In this document: one piece after another, positions 7,354 through 16,288 of the stretch
How positions within the stretch are numbered: the stretch's first letter is position 1
How the letters are laid out: each line of letters begins with the position of its first letter
Virus record (IMG/VR): IMGVR_UViG_3300028024_000012
Span: 1-56,980 of that record
Reading direction: 5' to 3' (one strand)
Source: a virus
Length of the DNA stretch: 56,980 bases
Notes under the pieces: generated by a model
What the model saw: only the letters and a program-made list of their open reading frames with translations
The model's database searches: none
Told to the model about the DNA's origin: nothing
Program-made: the position numbers and the translations under genes

Positions 7354-7367
7354 CGCAGATCCCATCA

Positions 7368-9005
7368 TCAGTTGGTGGTTACGTCCCATCCCTTGGCTAT
7401 CAGGGAAGCCTTTGCAGCCGCGCCGACGGAGCCGGGTGCAGCGCTCGTACCGCCGCTCAGATCACAATAGCCGTTGATCGCGCCAGCGCCGTCAAGACTG
7501 CCCAGAATGGCATCGACGACATTCTCCGGAAGGGCCGCACCGGTGCATTCGCAATAAGTGAGCGTGGGGGTGGGCGGAATCACCAGACCAGTCGTAGATG
7601 TTGCTTCCTGCCAACTGAGCCATGCGAGGCCAGCGAATTGATGCAGGTCGAGATTCAAACCGTTCGTTCTGCTGAGGGTGAACTCAATGTCCGACGCCGT
7701 TGAAACCGCCGGCAAATTGAGCGTTTGCAAACCACCGGCTTGATACAGGCCCAGACCTTGAAGCCCCGATGCTGCGCTGATATCGATAGACTCCAGCATT
7801 TCATCAGCGTCGTCAAACTGGACGTTGAACAGCTGCAACGCCGGCGACGTCGACAGGGCTATCGAGGTGAGACCGTCATTTCCTCCGGCATGGCGAAAGA
7901 ACTCCACCAGACCAACCAAACCGGACAGCTCAACCGATGTCAGATTTGGACAACCGCTGATCTCAAGCGATTGGAGGTCGGATAAGTTGCCGAGCGTCAG
8001 AGTCGACAGCGTCGCTTGATAATTGCCGTCGAACAGGGAAAATTCTGTCAATTGGGTGAGTGCCGACAGATCCAATTCAGGTTGAAAGTAGGACCAGAGG
8101 TAAAGGTATTGGAGCCCTGTGCAATCGGTGAGGTCGAGGCTCGTGACATCGACATTTCCGAGGTCGAGATTGACGATGGCCGTGTCACCACTCACATCAA
8201 GACTGAACGCGCCATTGCCTGAAAATAGATAGATGTTGGTCAGAGACGTGCACCCTGACAGATTGATGGATGCCTCGGCTTGCTGCTGGTCTACCCAGAA
8301 CGAGACCAGGTTGGGACAATCGGACAGATCATATGATGTAAATGCCGCGTTCGACATGCCCCAAAATTGGATACCCGAATCACCGGACCGGCTATAATTG
8401 TGGCCCGCTGTCGCGCCCGTCCCATCAGTGAAATAGAACAGGCTTTCGCCACTGCCCGGCCCACGCACATTCACTGCATCAGCGATATCATCAACGAACC
8501 CTGCGATGCCGACATATTTGCCGGTCGCCGGCTTCACGCCGCCGCCGCCCGCCCAGTCCGCGATCTGCTGCACCCGTCGCTCACCATCAGCGACCAGGGC
8601 GAAGACCGGAGACCAGCCATTGACGCCGTTATCGCCTGCCGCGCCATCGGCGCCCGGATCGCCCTGGTCGCCTTTGTCACCCTTGGCGCCAGGTGCGCCA
8701 GCGGCGCCGGGTGCACCGTCCGCGCCAGGGAGGCCCTGTGCGCCTTGCTCACCCTGATCTCCCCTGTCGCCCTTCTCACCGGTTGCACCATTGGCACCGG
8801 GCTCGCCTTGATCGCCTTTTTCACCACGTTCACCTGGCACACCGGCCGCACCAGGCAGACCCTGTTCGCCGGGATCACCCTTGGCGCCAGGCGCGCCATC
8901 GGCACCGGGAATGCCGGGATCCCCCTTTTCGCCCCGCAAACCGCGCCGCAATTCGACCGTTCGCGAAACCTTCCTTTGAACCACGACGACGATGTTGCCG
9001 CTCAT
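7368..9005 (-). CDS. Tail fibre with collagen-like and leucine-rich repeats
   Basis: A 545-residue fibre with three parts. Residues about 22-130 are 36 uninterrupted Gly-X-Y triplets rich in GEKGDP-type units, which should form a collagen triple helix. A short conserved junction follows (SPVFALVADGERRVQQIADW). Residues about 210-480 are irregular leucine-rich repeats with units such as CTSLTNIYL and CPNLTSVELSGL, likely a beta solenoid. The C-terminal 60 residues may be the tip. It lies in the tail-fibre cluster and presumably binds the host surface. Confidence 0.85.
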   Translation of the reverse strand: MSGNIVVVVQRKVSRTVELRRGLRGEKGDPGIPGADGAPGAKGDPGEQGLPGAAGVPGERGEKGDQGEPGANGATGEKGDRGDQGEQGAQGLPGADGAPGAAGAPGAKGDKGDQGDPGADGAAGDNGVNGWSPVFALVADGERRVQQIADWAGGGGVKPATGKYVGIAGFVDDIADAVNVRGPGSGESLFYFTDGTGATAGHNYSRSGDSGIQFWGMSNAAFTSYDLSDCPNLVSFWVDQQQAEASINLSGCTSLTNIYLFSGNGAFSLDVSGDTAIVNLDLGNVDVTSLDLTDCTGLQYLYLWSYFQPELDLSALTQLTEFSLFDGNYQATLSTLTLGNLSDLQSLEISGCPNLTSVELSGLVGLVEFFRHAGGNDGLTSIALSTSPALQLFNVQFDDADEMLESIDISAASGLQGLGLYQAGGLQTLNLPAVSTASDIEFTLSRTNGLNLDLHQFAGLAWLSWQEATSTTGLVIPPTPTLTYCECTGAALPENVVDAILGSLDGAGAINGYCDLSGGTSAAPGSVGAAAKASLIAKGWDVTTN

Positions 9006-9412
9006 CGCGTGACCTCCGCCGTCACGACGAAGAAGCCCCGCAACAGCGTGATCACCGCGCCGTCCGGGGCTGTCACTTCGAGGTCATAGACATAGTTGGA
9101 AACCACGGGAAAGCCGAAAGCCAGGCATGAGGCCGCGCGATCGATGTCGGATAGCGCAACCAAGCCACGTGTCTCTGCCGCCGACAGCGCCAGGCTGATC
9201 GTGCCCGTCGCGCCGCCCAGCGTGATCTTGCCATTGGCGGTCGACAGTTCCAGCAGGACGTCCGGCGATTGGAGCATGCTGCGGATCTGCATGCGCGCCG
9301 AATAACCGGTGAGGTCGAAGAGCGGCCCAGTTTCGGTGTCCTGATAGAGCAACAGGTCCTGATCGAAGCTGTCGCCCTGCTGGCAGTCCAGATTTTGCAG
9401 CGCCGGTGTCAT
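9002..9412 (-). CDS. Baseplate/fibre-associated beta-sandwich protein, 136 aa
   Basis: Resembles a common phage baseplate protein with the phrases QQGDSFDQDL, LTGYSARMQIR and a C-terminal YVYDLEVTAPDG, similar to the N-terminal domain of BppU-type upper baseplate proteins. It should be a small beta sandwich that attaches fibres. It overlaps the collagen-like fibre gene by 4 bases, so the two are translationally coupled. Confidence 0.65.
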   Translation of the reverse strand: MTPALQNLDCQQGDSFDQDLLLYQDTETGPLFDLTGYSARMQIRSMLQSPDVLLELSTANGKITLGGATGTISLALSAAETRGLVALSDIDRAASCLAFGFPVVSNYVYDLEVTAPDGAVITLLRGFFVVTAEVTR

Positions 9413-9417
9413 ACAGA

Positions 9418-10059
9418 TCAGCCTTCCGCCGGCGGCTGCAGCGCGGCGGCGAAGGCCGCATCGATCGCCGCCGCCGTCGTCAGCTCCCCGCTGCCGATCC
9501 GCGCATCGATCGCTGCTTCGGCGGTGAAGCAGGACTGCACATGCGCGGCAACGGCGGTGAAGATACCGGTGATCTGCTCCTGGCCAAGCTCCACCCAGCC
9601 CTCCCCCGCCTTGAACTTGATGGTGAGGGTCTGGTTTGCGTCGAGATAGGCCTTGGTGCCGTTGATCAGTGCCTTGGACCGGTCATCGGTCGCGATCTGC
9701 ACGCCGCCAACCGTGATGCCGCCGGTCTCGATCTCCCACCGCTTATTGGCGGCATAGGCCAGGAGCTGATCCTGCGGCAGCGTGGGATTCGCAGCGTCGG
9801 CGATCTCCTGCGGCGTCAGCGGCCGGCTGGTCCAATGCCGCCGGACCACGCTGTCCAGCTTCTCATAGGTCTCACCCGTGACCAGGAAGGCCGCCGGGTC
9901 GGGTAACTCATCGCTTTCCATCGACCAGATGCCAAGCGCCAGGCGATCGGCGGTCGGCAGTGCATATGCCGCCAGCGACACCGGGGCACCCCGATCGTTG
10001 ACGAATTCGACGGGTACCAGCGAGGTGATCGCCGCGCCTTGTGCATCGAGATAGTACAT
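9418..10059 (-). CDS. DUF4376-domain tail fibre accessory protein
   Basis: A 213-residue protein. Its middle (about residues 95-180) has the DUF4376 pattern: AANKRWEIETGGITVGG, then DRSKALINGTKAYLD, then FKAGEGWVEL. The domain is found in phage tail proteins near fibres; its exact role is not established. The gene is between two fibre genes in the late operon. Confidence 0.75.
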   Translation of the reverse strand: MYYLDAQGAAITSLVPVEFVNDRGAPVSLAAYALPTADRLALGIWSMESDELPDPAAFLVTGETYEKLDSVVRRHWTSRPLTPQEIADAANPTLPQDQLLAYAANKRWEIETGGITVGGVQIATDDRSKALINGTKAYLDANQTLTIKFKAGEGWVELGQEQITGIFTAVAAHVQSCFTAEAAIDARIGSGELTTAAAIDAAFAAALQPPAEG

Positions 10060-10068
10060 GTCAGTTCC

Positions 10069-11049
10069 TTATCCTTGGATGACCGCGACGGAATACGTGC
10101 TCGATGGAAAGAATGTGGTGACAGAGCCTGCGGCGTTGTTTCCGAAGACCGTAACGTAGTGATAGCCCTCGGACAGGCCAGGAATTGGTGCGCCAACATA
10201 TCCGCCGTTGGTTTGTGCGGCTGACGTGGTGGTACCACCGCTTCGTCCGGTCGATGCACCATCGACATAAAGAAACGTGTTGATCGACGACTGGGCAACC
10301 GGGTTGGCGGCATAACCGATTGCCAGATAGGGAATTGTGTCCGCCCAGAGGATGAATTCCGACCGAAGTTCGGTATGCAGTTCCACTGCCGTCGTACTCG
10401 ACAGTGTTCGATTTGCAGTTGCAACCGCAGAAATACCCTTTGGGCGCCGATTGAACCACGAGAGCACAAAGCATTGTGTCGCGCTATCGACCCAGGCCGG
10501 ACCGGCGCCGGGCCGGGCCATGCCGACCAATGTGCGCGTGGGATCGGCGCTCTTGATCGGAATGCCGGTGCCCGGCTGGATCGTATAGGCCGTGGTCGAG
10601 GCTTCCAGAGTCAGCACGCCAGCCGCCATATAGGCATAGATGTAATAGGTGGTGCCGGGGGTAAGGCCGGCCGGGGGCAGCGTCACGCCGGCAGCGGGGA
10701 TGATGGCATTGGCGCCGTTGATCCGCAGCCGGTTACCGTCATGCGGCGACAGCAGCAGATTCGCACCGGACTTGCTGAGATAGCATTGGCCGATCTCGCT
10801 GGCTGCTGCCGAGGCGATTAGCAGCTGGATCGCCGCGAACATCTGCTTGTCATCGGCCGGATTGAGCGCCATGGCCGCGCCTTCGATGACGCCCGCAATC
10901 TCTTCCTGCACGCGATTGAGGAATTCCGGCGTGCAGATCGTGCCGGCATGGCCGGCATTGGCGTCGCAACCCGTGAAGAAACCGGGCGTGCCGCCGGCCG
11001 GATAGTCCGGCTTGACGACGACGGCGGAGGAATCATCAATGCGATACAT
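10069..11049 (-). CDS. Tail fibre protein, 326 aa
   Basis: The N-terminus (MYRIDDSSAV, then GTPGFFTG and a helix containing LNRVQEEIAGVI) is typical of the baseplate-proximal domain of phage tail fibres. The rest is glycine- and threonine-rich beta structure. No recognisable enzyme domain. It follows the YmfQ-like gene after 3 bases, as the first fibre gene of the tail cluster. Confidence 0.75.
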   Translation of the reverse strand: MYRIDDSSAVVVKPDYPAGGTPGFFTGCDANAGHAGTICTPEFLNRVQEEIAGVIEGAAMALNPADDKQMFAAIQLLIASAAASEIGQCYLSKSGANLLLSPHDGNRLRINGANAIIPAAGVTLPPAGLTPGTTYYIYAYMAAGVLTLEASTTAYTIQPGTGIPIKSADPTRTLVGMARPGAGPAWVDSATQCFVLSWFNRRPKGISAVATANRTLSSTTAVELHTELRSEFILWADTIPYLAIGYAANPVAQSSINTFLYVDGASTGRSGGTTTSAAQTNGGYVGAPIPGLSEGYHYVTVFGNNAAGSVTTFFPSSTYSVAVIQG

Positions 11050-11052
11050 GCA

Positions 11053-11664
11053 TCACTCCAGTTCGAAGGTGACAATGGTATGGGCGGGGGCGGCGCGCAG
11101 GATGACGCAGCGCAGGACATCGAAATTCGGGATGGTGCAAAGCGGGTCGCCGGCGGCGAAGCACCCGGCCCTGGCCGGACTTACCGTCAGGCCCAGCACC
11201 TTGACGGTCCACCAATAGGGACAGGACCCGACCCTCATGCAGCCCGCCCGGGCGATCCCCACCCGGGACGGAAAGTGCTCGATGATCTCGATCTCGAATC
11301 CGGCCTGTTCGGCGATCGCGATGTAATAGGCCTTGGTCTGGCCGCCCCGGGCCGCCAGTTTCAGGCAGACCGCGCGCTGCCGCTCGGCCAAGGATTGGGC
11401 AGGAGGCGTGCATTCATCCGGCAGGCCGAGGACGCGCTCCCAATCGGGCAGCATTTCGATAGCCGTGCAGGGAAAGCTTTCCCGGTTCAGCAGATCGCAG
11501 CCGCGGGCATGCTGCCGCTCCATCTGGTCGCCGACGACCGACCAGTATTTGCTGAGCACCGTGCCGTCCTGGCGCGGCCAGGCCAGGCCCTGGGGCAACA
11601 GGTCGAGCGCCTGCTGCGTGAAGTCTTCCGCCGTCAGGCCGCAGAGCGCCTCGATTACCGCCAC
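11053..11664 (-). CDS. YmfQ/DUF2313-family tail protein (Mu Gp48-like)
   Basis: A 203-residue baseplate protein of the Mu Gp48/YmfQ family. It has the N-terminal LLPQGLAWPR phrase and the central helix DWERVLGLPDEC, and ends with a GCFAAGDPL segment. In Mu this gene follows the J-like gene, as it does here. It probably joins the baseplate wedge to the fibres. Confidence 0.85.
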   Translation of the reverse strand: MAVIEALCGLTAEDFTQQALDLLPQGLAWPRQDGTVLSKYWSVVGDQMERQHARGCDLLNRESFPCTAIEMLPDWERVLGLPDECTPPAQSLAERQRAVCLKLAARGGQTKAYYIAIAEQAGFEIEIIEHFPSRVGIARAGCMRVGSCPYWWTVKVLGLTVSPARAGCFAAGDPLCTIPNFDVLRCVILRAAPAHTIVTFELE

Positions 11665-11676
11665 GATGCCGCCCCG

Positions 11677-12762
11677 TCAGACGAAGGTGACGGTGCCGAG
11701 CACCGGAATCTGCCCGACGCCCATCACGACGTCGGCGGCCGGCGCCTGGATCGTGTGGCTGCGCTCGCCCGAGGCCGTCGAAACCGCCGCCCAGAGCCAG
11801 GACTGGAAGATGGTGCCGCCCGGCACGGCATCGCGCAGGAACTCGTCCTTCAATTCGGCGATGACGGCGGCCTGAACCAATGCCGTGTTGGGTTGCAGAT
11901 TGGCGATCGTGATATCGACGGGCACGGCGACGGGCGCCGCGACATAAAGCTGCGCCGTCACGGGACGCAACGGCTCCAGATGCTGATAGACCGCCAGCAG
12001 GTCATCGCTATAGGCCGGCGCCGGATCGCCCTGGGGGATGCCGTCATGGTCGGCGCGGACGTCGTCCATCATGAAGCGCACCAGCACGGTCCCGCCGCCC
12101 AGTTCGTTGCCGGAGACCCAGACGCGGGTCACGCCAGGGACTTCGAGGGCCCAGCGGAAATAGTCGTCGCGATTGCCGCCATGGGCCGGCTTCTGGATTT
12201 CGAACAGCAGCCGATCCAAGAGTTCCGGATCGCTTTCCTCATCGGCGCCGCCCGCCATCTCGCCCTGCAGCGTCGCCGTCGAGACGACGCCGGGCACCGC
12301 ATTGACGAGATTCACAATCACGCCGCTGAGATTGTTGGCATCGGCGCCGGCATCGACCGCTTCGGCCGCGACGATGGCCTGGCCGCCGGCGATCAACCCG
12401 GCCGCTATGGTCCGATACGATGCCTGCAGATTGCCGCTTTGCACCACCGTGCCGATCGGTACCGGCGCGCCATCGGTGCCGGTGAACCTGATCGACCCCG
12501 TCGCCCGGGTGGCGCCCTTGCGCGTCAGGCCGAAGATGTCGCACCACCGCTCCAGGTATTGCGCCTCGGCCGAATCCGGAATGACCTGCTTCGACACCCA
12601 TTCGATACGGCCATAGGCCATGTGCAGGGCGCCGGAGATAACATCCGCCGAGACCCGGATATTGCTTTGCCGCAGCAGGCTGTCGGCACCCGGCAGACGC
12701 GCGGTGAAATCCTGGCGTGTCGAGTCGCGGAGCGCGCTGAGGGTCGGACGGTCAAACGGCAT
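11677..12762 (-). CDS. Baseplate assembly protein J (Mu Gp47-like)
   Basis: A 361-residue baseplate wedge protein of the Baseplate_J family. The conserved stretch runs from the helical N-terminus through ATGSIRFTGTDG, then GADANNLSGV and ESDPELLDRL, and GVTRVWV. The start at 12762 (MPFDRPTL) is the family-typical one; an ATG at 12822 would overlap the Gp46 gene heavily. It overlaps that gene by 11 bases. Confidence 0.92.
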   Translation of the reverse strand: MPFDRPTLSALRDSTRQDFTARLPGADSLLRQSNIRVSADVISGALHMAYGRIEWVSKQVIPDSAEAQYLERWCDIFGLTRKGATRATGSIRFTGTDGAPVPIGTVVQSGNLQASYRTIAAGLIAGGQAIVAAEAVDAGADANNLSGVIVNLVNAVPGVVSTATLQGEMAGGADEESDPELLDRLLFEIQKPAHGGNRDDYFRWALEVPGVTRVWVSGNELGGGTVLVRFMMDDVRADHDGIPQGDPAPAYSDDLLAVYQHLEPLRPVTAQLYVAAPVAVPVDITIANLQPNTALVQAAVIAELKDEFLRDAVPGGTIFQSWLWAAVSTASGERSHTIQAPAADVVMGVGQIPVLGTVTFV

Positions 12763-13231
12763 TCTGCGCCCCAATCTGCTGCCAGGCCCAGTCGTAGCGC
12801 TGGTCCACCACCCGGCCGTCATTGCGGTAAATCGTGATCACCAAGTCGAGCCGATCCATGGCCTGGATATTCCACTCGGCCGAGACGTCGATGCGCTGGG
12901 CGACGCCGTCAGCGATCAGCCACTGCAAGGCTTCCTCGGCGTAGAATTCCGCCCGCTGCCGCGTGGCCTCGGTCCGCTTCTCCCGCGTGAGCAGCCAGAG
13001 CCGCGAGCCGATCGGCCCGTCGCTGTCGTTATCGGCCCACCAGCCGCGGCGATCCGGCGGCGTCGCACCCGTCGCATCGGGAATCACGTCATCGGCGGCG
13101 GCCAGACGGTCGCTGAACAGCGAAATGATGACGGCCGTCTTCAGATCGGCATCGGATTCCAGCGATGGCGGCGCAAGCATCCAGTCGCCCGACAAGTTGT
13201 CCGGCGACCAGACATGGACGAAATCGGTCAT
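12752..13231 (-). CDS. Mu Gp46-family baseplate protein
   Basis: A 159-residue protein of the phage GP46 family, which holds the wedge position of gp25-like proteins. It shows LKTAVIISLFSDRLA, then DRRGWWAD, and a C-terminal VVDQRYDWAWQQIG. It lies between the spike genes and the J-like gene, as in Mu. Confidence 0.88.
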   Translation of the reverse strand: MTDFVHVWSPDNLSGDWMLAPPSLESDADLKTAVIISLFSDRLAAADDVIPDATGATPPDRRGWWADNDSDGPIGSRLWLLTREKRTEATRQRAEFYAEEALQWLIADGVAQRIDVSAEWNIQAMDRLDLVITIYRNDGRVVDQRYDWAWQQIGAQNAV

Positions 13232-13243
13232 GGGATGCCTTCG

Positions 13244-13522
13244 TTAAGGGCCGATGCGATACCAGGGGCGGCCGGTCGTTGCATGGCCGCAGGCGGCGTG
13301 ATGGCCGGCGTGACAGACCGGGATGCCGCCGACCCGATGCCAGCCCGAGCCCTCGACCATGGGCGGCGGCGGCGAATGTGGCGGCGGGCCGTGAGCCTCG
13401 ACCAGATCGCCGATCACCACGACGGGCTGACCCTCGATTCGGTACCAGGTGTTGACTTCGGTCTGCTGCGCGCCGCCGGCGGAATCAAGCTGATGCACCG
13501 CCACACCGAAAGTATCTGTCAT
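13244..13522 (-). CDS. PAAR-like spike tip protein
   Basis: A 92-residue protein with a PAAR-like layout. The second half reads GIPVCHAGHHAACGHATTG, with His and Cys residues able to hold a metal at the tip of the tail spike. A proline-rich loop (HGPPPHSPPPP) precedes it. It overlaps the gpV-like gene by 4 bases, which supports a cap on that spike. Mu itself lacks a separate gene at this point. Confidence 0.72.
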   Translation of the reverse strand: MTDTFGVAVHQLDSAGGAQQTEVNTWYRIEGQPVVVIGDLVEAHGPPPHSPPPPMVEGSGWHRVGGIPVCHAGHHAACGHATTGRPWYRIGP

Positions 13523-13992
13523 GCCCGTACTGCCTCGTAGTCAGGCGTCACCAACCTGATGCCTTCCGGCGTCATGGTCAGCGTGGATGCACCGGAGCCG
13601 ACATTGATGGTGAACTTCTTGCCGGCATGGACTTCGATCTCCTGCCCGCGCTTGAAGATGATGCGGTGCCCACCTTCCAGCTGGTCCTCATCGGTATAGA
13701 CGGCGACCTCGCCCTGCTCCAAAGCAGTGATCCGGTAACGCCGGTCGTCGATGCAGAGCACCACGCCATGGGAGCGGTTGCCCGACATGAACAGCGCCAC
13801 CGCTTCGGCGCCGGGATGAGGGTGTGCGGTGAAGCCGTAAGCCTGCAGATGCGGAACTTTGTCTTTCGTCTCGTCGCTCATGAGGCGGATCTGCACCGCC
13901 TGGATGCCCGCCCCGTCATTGACGCCGGATAGCACCACGCGGGCGATCATCATCCGGGTGCGCCGGGTCAGGTCCCGTAGCACATCGATCAT
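13519..13992 (-). CDS. Baseplate assembly protein V (Mu Gp45-like spike)
   Basis: A 157-residue spike protein of the Mu Gp45 family. The N-terminus is an OB-fold-like region (VQIRLMSDETKDKVPHLQAYG), and the C-terminus a beta helix (EIEVHAGKKFTINVG). It pierces the outer membrane during injection. It overlaps the hub gene upstream and the PAAR-like gene downstream by 4 bases each. Confidence 0.9.
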   Translation of the reverse strand: MIDVLRDLTRRTRMMIARVVLSGVNDGAGIQAVQIRLMSDETKDKVPHLQAYGFTAHPHPGAEAVALFMSGNRSHGVVLCIDDRRYRITALEQGEVAVYTDEDQLEGGHRIIFKRGQEIEVHAGKKFTINVGSGASTLTMTPEGIRLVTPDYEAVRA

Positions 13993-15092
13993 TGCTTGCC
14001 GCCTGACTTCAGATCCTGGTCGATGATGTTGTAGAGCCCGGACCCGCCCGACCCTAGGGCCTTGTCCGGGTCGATCGGTTCCGGCGTGAAGGCTTCGGGC
14101 GGCGACAGGCGCATGTCGCAGACTGTGCCGCCGCTATCCAGCTTGTAGGTCAGCCCGGCGATCAGCAGGTCGCGATCGACGCCCAGCCAATCCGAGGTCA
14201 CCCGCACCAGGGTATTCTTGCGCCACAGCGCGCCATTGCCCTGGCGCCAGCCCTGCACGCGGAGATTCACCTCGACGCCCTTGGCCGCGCGGGTCATGTG
14301 TTCCCACCTGGCCCGCTCCGCCGAGGTCGCTGTATCGGCCTGGTCTTCGGCAATGATCAGCTTCGGCCGGTAGCGCGTGACGCCCGGATCCTTGTCGGAA
14401 CCGATCACTTCAGTCGCCGATATCCCCGGGATATCGTCTGACGGAGCCTGTTGGGCTTTGACGATGTAGTCGCTGAAGCGGTCGGCGATGCTGAGATTGG
14501 CGCTGCCGCTGAGGATGTTCCTGCCCTGGGCAAGTGTGTCCGCAGCGCGTTGAGTGCCAACCCGGGTAAGGACGAGATTTCCCCCTTCATCGTCGCTGAC
14601 CAGAAGCGCGCGCAGGCGGGACAGCCTTTCGATGAGTTCAAAGATCGTCTCCCCCTGTTGCACCTGGACGTCCGGAAAGGCGGCGCCGATCGCGGCACCG
14701 ATTTTCACCCCGACATTGACTTGACGGCACAGGGCCTGCGCGATCTGCGCCAGGCTGTAGCCGGAGAACTGGCCGCTCGGCACCACGGCCGAGCAATCGA
14801 CTACGTCGCAGGTCTTCGACCGCCCGATGACCCGCACGTCATGGGCGGTCGCGGCCAATGACGGGCTGTAGGTGTCGACATAGCCGGTGATGACCAGATC
14901 GCCGTCCAGCTGCACCGTGCAGACACTGCCCGGCACGATCACCCAGGGCTTGTCCTGCACCCGTCCGTCGCTGCCGGCCCAGCGTTCGGTCAGGGAAATG
15001 TCGAAATTCGACACCGCCTGGTCGACCGCGGTCGAGACGGAAACCCCGGTCCAGCCCTCGTAACGCTGGCCGTTCACGGTCAAGGTCAGCAT
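13989..15092 (-). CDS. Baseplate hub protein (Mu Gp44/P2 gpD-like)
   Basis: A 367-residue late-control/hub protein. The N-terminal LTVNGQRYEGWTGVSV and the repeated TDxYxP-type segments (VITGYVDTYSPS) mark the family. It should form the trimeric hub at the base of the tail tube. Its end is slightly Gly-rich and overlaps the spike gene by 4 bases. Confidence 0.88.
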   Translation of the reverse strand: MLTLTVNGQRYEGWTGVSVSTAVDQAVSNFDISLTERWAGSDGRVQDKPWVIVPGSVCTVQLDGDLVITGYVDTYSPSLAATAHDVRVIGRSKTCDVVDCSAVVPSGQFSGYSLAQIAQALCRQVNVGVKIGAAIGAAFPDVQVQQGETIFELIERLSRLRALLVSDDEGGNLVLTRVGTQRAADTLAQGRNILSGSANLSIADRFSDYIVKAQQAPSDDIPGISATEVIGSDKDPGVTRYRPKLIIAEDQADTATSAERARWEHMTRAAKGVEVNLRVQGWRQGNGALWRKNTLVRVTSDWLGVDRDLLIAGLTYKLDSGGTVCDMRLSPPEAFTPEPIDPDKALGSGGSGLYNIIDQDLKSGGKQ

Positions 15093-15100
15093 CGCCGGGC

Positions 15101-16288
15101 CTATCGGGACAGAGCTTCGATGGTCACCGGCAGCCAGCCGGGATGCGGCGTGCCGTTGCGGGCCGCGATCTCGCCTTCACGACTGGAATCCTGATAGAGG
15201 CGCTGCGCCAGGACCAGGGCATTCATCGGCCGGCCCAAGCCGCGATAGACGATGCGGGCCAGGCTGGCGCCCCGGGCGGTCAGATCCGTCACGATGGCGG
15301 TCTTCATGTTGCCGGTTGCCGCGAAAACCGCATCATCGCCGCGATCGCCGGCCGAGACGATGACGGATTCCAGGTCATCGGTCATCGCATCACGGGCCGC
15401 GACCGCGTCGTCATAGCTGACGAAGTCGCGTGCCAGCAGCGCGCGGGCCTGTTCCGTGACCGCCAGGCCATGCACCAGGTCGTCGATCGCCGACAGATTC
15501 TCCAACTGGCTGGCGCGGTTGGCAGTCGGCACATAGATGCCGGGCCGTGTGGACGCGAAATCGCCCAGGGATCGTAGCCCGTTCTGGGCGGCCAGGGCAT
15601 CGGCGCTCGATTGGCGGAACAGCGACAGCACCTTGGCGATGGTCACCGGGATATCATCCGACCGGGCGAGATCCGGCGCGGCATCATAGAGCCCGTTGAC
15701 GGCATCGGTGAAGTCGCCCGCCAAAGCGCCGGATGCCGCGCGCCGCAGACCGGTCACCGCGGCGGCCACGTCCTGCAAGGCGGTCGCCGCGCTGTCGATG
15801 ATGTAGTCAGGCATGTTCCTGTGCTTGTAGCGGTCCAGGAAAGAGGCCGCGGCGGCATTGTAATTGAGCGCCGAGGTATCCAGTACCAGGGCCGAGGTAT
15901 TGGCCGTGGCCGCGGGAAAGGCATTGTTGCCGGCCTCGATAAACGAGATCTCGAAGGCGCATTTGCCGCCTTCCTCTTTGGTCTCGTTGGACCGCCAGGA
16001 TGGCACCGCGACCTGCATCTCGCCCATATAGGGATGCACCAGCGTGCCCGGGCCTTCTTCGTCCAGGGCGCGGATCAGCGCATCCCGCGCCGTCATGTAG
16101 TCCGGGCCGAGGACATAGGCGGTGAAGCTGGTCTTTTTCGCCGTGCGTCCCAGATCCTCGACATAGGGCAGGTCGCGCTGCGGATATTCGTGCACCGCCA
16201 GGCGCCGGCCGCCCTCAGTGCCGGTGCTATCGGTGAAGAATTCCACATTGCGGAAGCTGCCCTTGCGCAGCTGATCACGCCAGGCCAT
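15101..16288 (-). CDS. DNA circularization/baseplate protein N (Mu Gp43-like)
   Basis: A 395-residue protein with the typical N-terminus of the DNA circularization family (WRDQLRKGSFRNVEFF, then VHEYPQRDLPYVEDLGR). Mu gpN sits in the baseplate; the name comes from a proposed role in circularising injected DNA. It starts on the last base of the tape-measure stop region. Confidence 0.88.
   Translation of the reverse strand: MAWRDQLRKGSFRNVEFFTDSTGTEGGRRLAVHEYPQRDLPYVEDLGRTAKKTSFTAYVLGPDYMTARDALIRALDEEGPGTLVHPYMGEMQVAVPSWRSNETKEEGGKCAFEISFIEAGNNAFPAATANTSALVLDTSALNYNAAAASFLDRYKHRNMPDYIIDSAATALQDVAAAVTGLRRAASGALAGDFTDAVNGLYDAAPDLARSDDIPVTIAKVLSLFRQSSADALAAQNGLRSLGDFASTRPGIYVPTANRASQLENLSAIDDLVHGLAVTEQARALLARDFVSYDDAVAARDAMTDDLESVIVSAGDRGDDAVFAATGNMKTAIVTDLTARGASLARIVYRGLGRPMNALVLAQRLYQDSSREGEIAARNGTPHPGWLPVTIEALSR

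Noticed and set aside
8640-8940. DNA-level tandem repeats in the collagen-like region
   Set aside because: These come from the Gly-X-Y coding pattern of the tail fibre and are not a separate element; no CRISPR-like spacers are present.
10948-12837. A 629-codon plus-strand frame opposite the baseplate J, YmfQ and Gp46-like genes
   Set aside because: It is antisense to well-recognised tail genes on the minus strand, and its sequence is rich in Arg, His and Asp with no family likeness. It arises from codon bias in high-GC DNA.
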